A stretch of 64,000 nucleotides of DNA from contig JBLWXT010000010.1 of assembly GCA_048267305.1 (NCBI GenBank), forward strand, positions 62,001 to 126,000. Direction: 5' to 3'. The notes under the pieces are model-generated. The model was not told where the DNA came from. It did not search any database and saw only the letters and a program-made list of their open reading frames with translations. Shown here piece after piece: positions 54,571 through 61,747 of this stretch (positions are counted from its first letter, which is position 1; every line of letters starts with the position of its first letter). A program made the translations under genes and the position numbers. This DNA is from Owenweeksia sp048267305. Lineage in GTDB: Bacteria; Bacteroidota; Bacteroidia; Flavobacteriales; Schleiferiaceae.

Positions 54571-55440
54571 TACTCTTTATTTTGGTTCTGATTCATTTAG
54601 AAATTCTTATTTAGATGACTGACATCATTTAATGCGGAGGGTAAGTTCGGATGAAAACCTAAGGCAGGAAAAACAGCCTTGAGCTAAAACGGCTGGCTGG
54701 CGGATGCAATGAACGCAGTGGTTTGCAGCCCGACAGACAAGCTTCGCGAGCCGCTCTGCGAGTGGAGCAAGGGTGCCAGGCTGAGAGCTGTGAAGAATAA
54801 ACTGCGTGGACTGGCTATGTGTGGAGCAAAACGAAGGGTTTTGGTTATTTAATTCTTCCACCAAAACCCGAGAGTGGTGCGCAACTACACAAGGGCAACC
54901 GCTTTAATGGCCAGAGCGAAGCGGAGGCAAAACAAACTGATTGCCCGAAGCCCGTAGCGACCCGCAGGCGAGCAAAATTATGGCAGCCGGTGGATGCGTT
55001 GTGGCTGAACGGAAAGAAGCTTTAGCGAAATGCAGTGAAGCGACAAAAGCAGACAGAGTAGGCTGCCGTGAGGATGACAACCGAGTTGCAAGCAGCATGA
55101 CAGGCTCGGAACTTTAGTGGAGACCTGAAAGGCAGTACAGCTTATTTTCTGTCTTTTAAATAAATAACTCTCAGAAAATGGGCTGTGGTGGTCTGGCATG
55201 GTGGTTTGCCGAAGGCGAGAAGACGAACACCGCTTTTCCTGCGTTGGGTTTGAGCGTTGGGAAAAAGCAAGTGTGGCACGTTATGGAGTGTAATGAAATG
55301 GAGCGCAATAGCGGGCTACTCTTGCTGCGGGTTAACCGGAAGCTTGTAAATGCAGCGCAGCGGAATGCACAGGCTGGAGGGAATGGGAGAAGGAAAACAC
55401 TCTCTTATTACCAAATAGATCTTTACAGCGGAAGTTGATT
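54571..55440 (+). other. 870-base GC-rich, ORF-poor region; candidate large structured RNA or decayed element
   Basis: No convincing gene occupies this stretch. The sampled line 54901-54960 has 33 G+C of 60, richer than its surroundings, and the plus strand is purine-heavy. Several good local helices can be drawn: GGGTTTTGGT (54836-54845) with ACCAAAACCC (54860-54869); CCGCTT (54899-54904) with AAGCGG (54919-54924); CCGCTC (54751-54756) with GAGTGG (54760-54765); GGCAGCC (54982-54988) with GGCTGCC (55061-55067). The composition is unlike both coding and normal intergenic DNA of this window. An 86-codon open frame at 55178-55438 has no recognisable protein character. Confidence 0.4.
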
Positions 55441-55460
55441 TATAAGAGTAGATAGATTGT

Positions 55461-55772
55461 TTATCTGCTTTTTCCCCAGTTATCCAATGCTAATAAAATG
55501 GAACCCAATTCTTTGGATTCTTCATGCATCTGATAATATACCTCGGGGGGAAATCCATTTTTTTCAATCTTTTTAACAATCTTGTTTTCTTCCATTTGCT
55601 TCAACTGCTCCAATAACACTTTTTTGGATACCTTGGGCATGCACCGCCAGAGTTCAATAAAGCGTATCTCTTTCTGTTTGAACAGGTGATACAGTATTAA
55701 TGGCTTCCATTTACCGGAAAGCAAGTCTAAACTTCTTTTTAGGCCGCAATTTTCAAACTCTTCATAATTCAT
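55461..55772 (-). CDS. HxlR family winged-helix regulator
   Basis: A 103-residue HxlR-type transcription factor. The DNA-binding core is SLDLLSGKWKPLILYHLF, then RFIELWRCMPKVSKKVLLEQL and the wing with PPEVYYQM. Cys9 sits just before the first helix, the position of the redox-sensing cysteine in relatives such as HypR and YodB, so sensing of oxidants or electrophiles is plausible. It is divergent from the MBL-fold gene with only 84 bases between start codons, and a palindrome in that gap is a likely binding site. Confidence 0.88.
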   Translation of the reverse strand: MNYEEFENCGLKRSLDLLSGKWKPLILYHLFKQKEIRFIELWRCMPKVSKKVLLEQLKQMEENKIVKKIEKNGFPPEVYYQMHEESKELGSILLALDNWGKSR

Positions 55773-55794
55773 AGTGACTTTATTCGGGTTACCT

Positions 55795-55838
55795 AGAAGT
55801 AAACTTCTTTGGGGTGATACATCATCCTCCTAGTTTTG
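55795..55838 (+). promoter_or_regulatory. Promoter and putative HxlR operator for the MBL gene
   Basis: TTTG at 55808-55811 and TAGTTTTG at 55831-55838 are separated by 19 bases, a full match to the Bacteroidota -33/-7 promoter, with the start codon 18 bases past the -7 box. The perfect inverted repeat AGAAGTAAACTTCT (55795-55808) touches the -33 box. Binding of the HxlR protein there would block the promoter; that step is inference. Confidence 0.5.
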
Positions 55839-55856
55839 AAAAGCTAAAATTAAGAA

Positions 55857-56621
55857 ATGATGGAAATACAATTGTGGCGAAATGCAACCGTAATGCTCTA
55901 TGTGAATGAAGTTAAGTTTTTAATTGACCCCATGCTAGGCGCCAAAGGTTCATTTGGTGCTTTTCCCTGGACAAATGACAGTCGTTTAAATCCATTAACG
56001 GAACTTCCTTTTACGGAAATGGAATTGGATACGTTACTGGCTGGGCTGGACGCTGTAGTAATAAGTCATTTGCACCCCGATCATTGGGATGAAGCAGCGG
56101 TGCAACTTTTGGATAAAAACCTACCTGTGATCTGCCCCCAGCCTATTGCAGAAGTTATTGCCGGATATGAATTTAATGAGGTGATAGTGCTGGAAACTTA
56201 TGTATCCTTTAAAGGGGTTAAAATTCATCTTACCGATGGTAAACATGGCACAGGAGAAATTGGTGAGAAAATGGGAGATGTCAATGGCTTTGTTTTTTCT
56301 ACAGGTGAAGCGTGTATCTACTTTGCAGGGGACACCATTTGGTGCGAGGAGGTGAAGCAATCTATTGAAGAGCATGAACCTGATACCATTGTAGTGGCTG
56401 GTGGGGCAGCTACTTTTGCCATTGGCGAACCTGTAACTATGACTACTACAGATATTATCAAGCTATGCAACCAATTTCCTCAACCCAAGGTGATTGTCAC
56501 TCATTTGGCAGCGGTAAGCCCTTGCCAGGAAAGCAGGGCGTTTGTGAAACAACAAATTTCTACAAATGGCTATTCAGAGCGGTGCTTTGTGCTTGAGGAT
56601 GGTGAAGTTATGTTTACTTAA
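55857..56621 (+). CDS. MBL-fold metallo-hydrolase
   Basis: A 254-residue metallo-beta-lactamase-fold protein. The metal-binding motif HLHPDHWDE is at about residues 71-79; further ligands are probably the His in DGKHGTGE, the Asp in YFAGDTIW and the His in VIVTHLAAV. The layout resembles UlaG/UPF0173-like hydrolases; the substrate is unknown. Two ATG codons occur in tandem (55857 and 55860). It is paired with a divergent HxlR regulator, an arrangement typical of inducible detoxification genes. Confidence 0.87.
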   Translation: MMEIQLWRNATVMLYVNEVKFLIDPMLGAKGSFGAFPWTNDSRLNPLTELPFTEMELDTLLAGLDAVVISHLHPDHWDEAAVQLLDKNLPVICPQPIAEVIAGYEFNEVIVLETYVSFKGVKIHLTDGKHGTGEIGEKMGDVNGFVFSTGEACIYFAGDTIWCEEVKQSIEEHEPDTIVVAGGAATFAIGEPVTMTTTDIIKLCNQFPQPKVIVTHLAAVSPCQESRAFVKQQISTNGYSERCFVLEDGEVMFT

Positions 56622-56630
56622 ATACCATAG

Positions 56631-57881
56631 TCAGTCTTTTAACGAAAGATATAAGGGATATAACCTAGAAAATTCTGTAAGAACTTCGTCTTCAATATTG
56701 TCTTCAGATAAGGATACATCATTGGGGTGATAGGTTCTACCAATTATAAAGTAGTCTTTAAGATTATCTTGTTTGGTAATCTCGTGTAATGCTGAGCATG
56801 AATTGATATTACTAATTGGTACATGTTTGGATTCTTTAAGCGGACTACTTGGCTTAATCCAAAATGCATCACCTAATTCTTTAAAATCCCGATAAAACAA
56901 TTCTCTGAATGCTTTAGAGTTACTCATTAATTTCTTAAAGCGAATGCGTTCTGCTTTTCCGCCTCCTTTGTCTTTCCCAACAACCAGCCAAATACCAATT
57001 TCTTTGGGTCTTAGGATTACTTGAATTCTTGGATGATTTAAGAAGGAAGTTCCTTTACGCTCTGGTTTAGATAATCCATAGTGAAGCCACATTGATGCTA
57101 AGTTTTTACTTGTAAAGTTCTTTCTGTAAATATTGGATGATACAATACTTTGGGTGTGGTGGTGAGCATGTAACTCACTTAAACCAAACTCATCAAACCT
57201 ATTAATGATAGCATAATGAAGCTCCTTAAATCTATCCTTAACCCTTTTCCTTCTTTCATTAGCGGGTTCGCTATAGTCATTCCAATAAATCTCTTGATAA
57301 GCATCAAAATGATTTTGTTTAAAGAATTGGCCATTACCAACGCTAGCTGGAGCTAATGAAGTTTCTTTTGAGATGAGTTGGTTCAAATCTGCCTTATGGC
57401 GATAGTTTCTTTGCCTGCTTCGGTTAAAGAAGCGTTTATAGCTATCTATGAATTTAGAGGTGATTTTTTGAGATTGATCAAATAGCTCATTGAACCAGGT
57501 CAATAGCTGTTGGCATTGCTCCTGATCTTCGGTTTTAAGTGATACCTCTACGTTTCCTTCGAGACCTCCGTTAGTGGTGTTTGCCGATCCGACAAAAGCA
57601 ATGAGATGTTGATTAACTTTTAATAAATAGACTTTTGGATGAAAAGTTCTCGCATCTTTAAAAACTCTAGCTTTTCTTAGCTCAGATTCGTGTAAAAGCT
57701 CCTCAAATACTTTGGGATCCGTTGGAAGATGGATTCCTATTACGTATTTCCTGAAACACTTTTCAGCTAAAAGATTCTCAATAAATCTAAAACTGGAGTA
57801 CTTTACAAGAGCTGAAGCGATATAAACCTCGTCTGCAATAGGTAGGAGTTGATTCAGCTCTTCTTTTAAATTCAGAATCAT
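56631..57881 (-). CDS. Phospholipase D-like putative nuclease in the defence operon
   Basis: A 416-residue protein with an N-terminal PLD-like domain. The HxK motif is TFHPKVYLLK (His81, Lys83), followed by FVGSANTTNGGLEGNVE, the GSxN and Glu part of the site. Only one HKD motif is seen, so it should work as a dimer, as in BfiI and NgoFVII restriction enzymes. The C-terminal ~290 residues are not recognised; a conserved basic region (RSRQRNYRHK) and FLNHPRIQVILRPKEIG are visible. Its start overlaps the hsdM stop by one base, so it is part of the operon and may be the DNA-cutting component. Confidence 0.75.
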   Translation of the reverse strand: MILNLKEELNQLLPIADEVYIASALVKYSSFRFIENLLAEKCFRKYVIGIHLPTDPKVFEELLHESELRKARVFKDARTFHPKVYLLKVNQHLIAFVGSANTTNGGLEGNVEVSLKTEDQEQCQQLLTWFNELFDQSQKITSKFIDSYKRFFNRSRQRNYRHKADLNQLISKETSLAPASVGNGQFFKQNHFDAYQEIYWNDYSEPANERRKRVKDRFKELHYAIINRFDEFGLSELHAHHHTQSIVSSNIYRKNFTSKNLASMWLHYGLSKPERKGTSFLNHPRIQVILRPKEIGIWLVVGKDKGGGKAERIRFKKLMSNSKAFRELFYRDFKELGDAFWIKPSSPLKESKHVPISNINSCSALHEITKQDNLKDYFIIGRTYHPNDVSLSEDNIEDEVLTEFSRLYPLYLSLKD

Positions 57882-59344
57882 TATTCATTGAGATTATCAC
57901 GCACATTTTTAAAGTTTTCCAACGCACTTTGGATGTTTTCTATAATCTCATCAAGAATAACATCCGGTTCGGGAAGGTTGTCTAAATCAATTACACTAGC
58001 ATCTCTGAGCCAGAAAATATCCATATTGGTTTTGTCCCTAGATGCAATATCATCATAGGTGTACTTTCTCCAGCGTCCCTCTGGGTTTTCTTCGCTCCAG
58101 GTTTCTTCGCGACTGTTCAGATGTCCTGCCTTGTAGCAGTCAACAAAATCCTTCAGATCATTAAAGGTTAAGGGATTCTTTTTTGGGGTGTGGTGTACAT
58201 TGGTTCTGTAGTCGTAAAACCATATTTCATCGGTGCCCATTTCCTTTGTTGTATCTTTTTTCTCAAAGAACAAAACATTTGACTTTACTCCCTGGGCGTA
58301 AAAAATACCAGTAGGAAGCCTCAGGATGGTATGTAGATTCATTTCTTTAAGTAACTCCTTTCTTATAGTTTCTCCGGCACCCCCTTCAAACAAAACATTA
58401 TCTGGAAGTACTACTGCTGCACGGCCTTTTTCATTAAGCATTGAAGCAATGTGTTGTAAAAAGGATAGTTGCTTATTGCTCGTTGTTACCCAAAAGTCTC
58501 CTCTATAAAAGTAACCTTCCTTTTTTGCTTGCTCCTCATCAATCGTTGGAACATCACTACTACTTTTTCCAAATGGAGGATTGGCCAAGATAATATCGAA
58601 ATGCTCTTTTGCTTTTCCGCTCTCATCTACATACTTGAGACTGTCGGTTACCAGAATGTCTGGTGTTTCTTCCAGATCTCCAATACCATGCAAGTAAAGG
58701 TTCATCAAACAAAGACGAGCTGTGGCATTTTCAATTTCCCAACCATGAAACATCTCGAACTTTATGAATTCTTTTTGCTTTTTTGATAAGCCGGTCAGTG
58801 TTTCCAAAAATTCCAAAGCACCTAGAAAAAAACCACCTGTACCACATGATGGGTCGGCTATTGTTTCTCCTGGCTTTGGTTGTGTGCATTCAACCATTGC
58901 CCTGATTACTGGTCTTGGCGTAAAGTATTGACCTGCGCCACTGTTTTCGGCATTTTTTTGTAAAAGTGACTCATAGATTTCACCCTTAATATCTACTTCA
59001 GTAGAAGACCAGTCTTCTTCATCAATAAGCTTAATCAATCTCTTCAACTTGGCAGAGTCATGGATTTTGTTTCTGGCACCTAAAAATATCTTTTTCAGCA
59101 TGCCTCCGGATTCAGCTAGGGCTAAAAGCGTTTGTTCATACTTATCCTGTAAATCTCCCCCGGTTAGTTCTTTGAGGGTTTTCCATTCGTATATGTCCGG
59201 CAGGTTATACTTAGACTGGTTTTCGTCAGCCATTTTTAGAAACAGCAAATAGGTGAGCTGCTCTAAGTAGTCATTGTATCCTAAGCCATCATCTCTGAGG
59301 GTATCACAAAATGACCATATTTTTTGCGCTATTGAGTTAGACAT
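57881..59344 (-). CDS. hsdM: Type I restriction-modification methyltransferase subunit HsdM
   Basis: A 487-residue N6-adenine methyltransferase subunit. The N-terminal HsdM_N helical domain covers about 5-125 (CDTLRDDGLGYNDYLEQL), then QYFTPRPVIRAMV, the SAM motif ADPSCGTGGFFLGAL (about 163-177) and the catalytic ILANPPFGKS (about 255). With HsdS it should methylate a bipartite site. It lies 10 bases downstream of the ptuB-like gene and overlaps the PLD gene by one base. The usual HsdR translocase is not in the window. Confidence 0.94.
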   Translation of the reverse strand: MSNSIAQKIWSFCDTLRDDGLGYNDYLEQLTYLLFLKMADENQSKYNLPDIYEWKTLKELTGGDLQDKYEQTLLALAESGGMLKKIFLGARNKIHDSAKLKRLIKLIDEEDWSSTEVDIKGEIYESLLQKNAENSGAGQYFTPRPVIRAMVECTQPKPGETIADPSCGTGGFFLGALEFLETLTGLSKKQKEFIKFEMFHGWEIENATARLCLMNLYLHGIGDLEETPDILVTDSLKYVDESGKAKEHFDIILANPPFGKSSSDVPTIDEEQAKKEGYFYRGDFWVTTSNKQLSFLQHIASMLNEKGRAAVVLPDNVLFEGGAGETIRKELLKEMNLHTILRLPTGIFYAQGVKSNVLFFEKKDTTKEMGTDEIWFYDYRTNVHHTPKKNPLTFNDLKDFVDCYKAGHLNSREETWSEENPEGRWRKYTYDDIASRDKTNMDIFWLRDASVIDLDNLPEPDVILDEIIENIQSALENFKNVRDNLNE

Positions 59345-59354
59345 AGTTTATAAG

Positions 59355-60146
59355 TTATGATGCGATCTGTAATGCCCAAGGCAATCCGGCACTTTGTAAA
59401 CATGCTCTTGCCGTGGCTGAAAATTCAGATGTCGATTTAACAAGTTCCTTTAGTTGCCTTATTTTCTCCTTTATTTCACCTCTTTTAGATGAACTAGGAA
59501 TTAACTCATTCTGTGTCATTAGATTTTGAGTTTCTTTTAAAAGTGTGGAACACTTTGACCAAGTATCCTTTCTTTTCTCTTTAAGAATCTTGAAATTCAA
59601 ATTTAGGCCTTCAATAGTATATTGAACCCTTTCGCTATCCCATCCTGAAGGTGTTATTGACGTCATTTCACCGGATTCATTAAAAGTAACTTTCAGAACA
59701 TCTTCCTCTTCACATGGATCTAGAAAGTAAATAATTTCGTCTTCAATCGCCTCATCCGGTTGATTTGCTTTATGCGACCTAACAGCAAACTTCGCACCTT
59801 TTCTTACATTACCTGCACCTCCACAAACTCTATAATTAGTCCATTGAAAAGCTAACCACCAATAGCCACCTTTACCTTTTTTATCTATCCCAATCGCTTC
59901 CTTTTTGGGACGAAAATGGTCAACATGATAATGCGCGTATGAATCTTTCGCCTCTGAATACCAGCACTTGTTTTTAGATATTCCCAGTAAAAAATCTTTT
60001 AATTCTCCCCACAATATTTCATTGTTATCAATAATTACATTTCGAGCGGAGGCGTCTGGAGCCGCAAGCAAACTTTTGGTTAGATTATCAGCTCTTGTTA
60101 TCCAAGTAGCATCTGGAATATGTCCTGATCGATCTATATGAATCAT
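59355..60146 (-). CDS. ptuB: PtuB-like HNH endonuclease (Septu)
   Basis: A 263-residue HNH nuclease. The core is KNKCWYSEAKDSYAHYHVDHFRPK (Cys61, His77), then WLAFQWTNYR with the Asn of the HNH motif at about 104. This is the arrangement of PtuB, the nuclease of the Septu anti-phage system and of related ATPase-HNH retron effectors. The C-terminal half is helical, without recognised motifs. It overlaps the ATPase gene upstream by four bases (ATGA), which is the standard ptuA-ptuB order. Confidence 0.82.
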   Translation of the reverse strand: MIHIDRSGHIPDATWITRADNLTKSLLAAPDASARNVIIDNNEILWGELKDFLLGISKNKCWYSEAKDSYAHYHVDHFRPKKEAIGIDKKGKGGYWWLAFQWTNYRVCGGAGNVRKGAKFAVRSHKANQPDEAIEDEIIYFLDPCEEEDVLKVTFNESGEMTSITPSGWDSERVQYTIEGLNLNFKILKEKRKDTWSKCSTLLKETQNLMTQNELIPSSSKRGEIKEKIRQLKELVKSTSEFSATARACLQSAGLPWALQIAS

Positions 60147-61747
60147 TTAGTTTCTTCCTTTGAAAGCTCTTCTAGAATTTCAAGAGCAATTTGATTTTGT
60201 CTTTCTATATCCTCTTTATTAAAACTCTGTTTAGTTTCATTTTTCACCCTTCGCCTGTAAGCAACTATAAACTTCTGATAAAGCGGATCACGGAAAGTAT
60301 TAGTAAATCCCAGATTTTCTAAATGATTATAAATATTACGCAATTCACTTTGCTCATCTTCAGTCAAGTTTCCTTTCTGCTGTTTCGCGAGAAGAATATT
60401 CCTTGCTTCAAGTGTGTTTCTTGTATGATCATCTATGGTGGTTGGCAATCCAAACAGCTCACTTGTTAGAATGCCCTCCACCCCAAGCCCTCTTGGGTCA
60501 TGATCCGGTTGCTCTGCTGTCAATTTTCCATCAGCCCCATTTTGAAAAATTCTTACCTCCTCCTTTTTTAATCCACCAATAACCAAAGGGTCATGGGTAT
60601 TAAGAATAATCTGTGTTGAATCAGGTCTTTGAACTACTTTATCCAAAAATTCGAGATACCGCCATTTCCATATAGGATTAAGATGTGTATCGGGTTCATC
60701 TAAAAGAATCAAAGAATCTTCATCTTTAGTAAATTTGAGTAAGCCCAATACAGTCAAAAGTTGCTGCTCACCTTCACTTAATTCTTTGAATGTAATACTA
60801 CCATCGACATTGGTCTTTTTGACCTTGATCCGAACTTCAGCTATTAATTTTGAGATGTAAGTACTTTCCAAGGCTTTGAACAAAGCAGTGTTATCCTGAT
60901 AGACTTTGGCTAATTCTTGGAGTTGTTCTTTCCCCTTTAGAAACAGATACAATCTTTTTTGAGGATCATAATCTTCAAAATCAGTCCTTATTTTTTCGTC
61001 ACTATATATTGGTGCTAGAGATAGCTCCCATAATTTCTCCAAAAAAGGCCTGACTAAACCTTTCGCTGTCCAAAAAATATCATCAGGATCTTTTTTAACC
61101 CTACTCTTTGCCCATTTTGGCATTTTAAAAACGAAAAGAATGGAATCAATGTCTTCAATATTTAAGACGTCTCTCAAAAAGGTAATGCTGTCTTCTTCTT
61201 CGTGAGTAAAATAAGCCAGCAACACAAAGTAAGAGTGTACCAGTTTAACATAGAATAACTTCCTAAGAGAATCCAACTCAGTATCTTGAAAGTCCTCCTT
61301 GATAATTTTATCGTAAAACTTCTTCTGATGGTCCCAAAACAGTTCATTAAGCTTATTACTCAAACCTGAGTAGTACGTGAACACATATTTTGGCTGATAA
61401 GTCGCCTTACCCTCTGATGAGAAAAAAGTATTGAGAGATTTAACTGGCAAATCATCAATATTAACAATATAGTCTCGTTTCTTAGTCTTTATTTTTTCGG
61501 AGACACTAACTTCGACTTTATAAACACCAATTCTGTACAATATGTAGTAATTGAAATCTGTAGTCTTTCTATTGGATTTAGTACTTAAGTCGAGGTTTTT
61601 AAAAATCAGAATCAAGGCTTCCATAAAATTGGATTTACCTGTTGCATTTTGACCGAGCAAAACAGTCTTCATCTCTGTTTGATCAAGATCAATACTGAAC
61701 TTTTTCAAGTTTTTGTAATCCTCTATGTAGACCTTATCGATTCTCAT
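60143..61747 (-). CDS. ptuA: PtuA-like AAA ATPase (Septu)
   Basis: A 534-residue SMC/RecF-like ATPase. Walker A is LLGQNATGKSN (Gly32-Ser39), an ABC-like signature LSEGEQQLL lies near 322, and Walker B with its His is LILLDEPDTHLNP near 350. NTHDPLVIGGLKKEEVRIF completes the ATPase core. In Septu, PtuA senses infection, probably by nucleotide level, and releases PtuB to cut DNA. The start overlaps the hsdS stop by one base (TAATG) and the stop overlaps ptuB by four, so the pair is embedded in the restriction-modification operon rather than next to it. Confidence 0.84.
   Translation of the reverse strand: MRIDKVYIEDYKNLKKFSIDLDQTEMKTVLLGQNATGKSNFMEALILIFKNLDLSTKSNRKTTDFNYYILYRIGVYKVEVSVSEKIKTKKRDYIVNIDDLPVKSLNTFFSSEGKATYQPKYVFTYYSGLSNKLNELFWDHQKKFYDKIIKEDFQDTELDSLRKLFYVKLVHSYFVLLAYFTHEEEDSITFLRDVLNIEDIDSILFVFKMPKWAKSRVKKDPDDIFWTAKGLVRPFLEKLWELSLAPIYSDEKIRTDFEDYDPQKRLYLFLKGKEQLQELAKVYQDNTALFKALESTYISKLIAEVRIKVKKTNVDGSITFKELSEGEQQLLTVLGLLKFTKDEDSLILLDEPDTHLNPIWKWRYLEFLDKVVQRPDSTQIILNTHDPLVIGGLKKEEVRIFQNGADGKLTAEQPDHDPRGLGVEGILTSELFGLPTTIDDHTRNTLEARNILLAKQQKGNLTEDEQSELRNIYNHLENLGFTNTFRDPLYQKFIVAYRRRVKNETKQSFNKEDIERQNQIALEILEELSKEETK

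Noticed and set aside
54819..55025. Short open frame on the plus strand within the ORF-poor region
   Set aside because: Its composition (Lys, Arg, Ala, Gln) follows the purine-rich DNA; it has no start context and overlaps drawn helices.
55178..55438. Open frame of 86 codons in the ORF-poor region
   Set aside because: It starts with an ATG but has no recognisable domain, odd composition (runs such as GGLAWWF and LLLLRVNRK) and lies in sequence that looks like structured RNA. I treat it as chance unless homologues show protein-level conservation.
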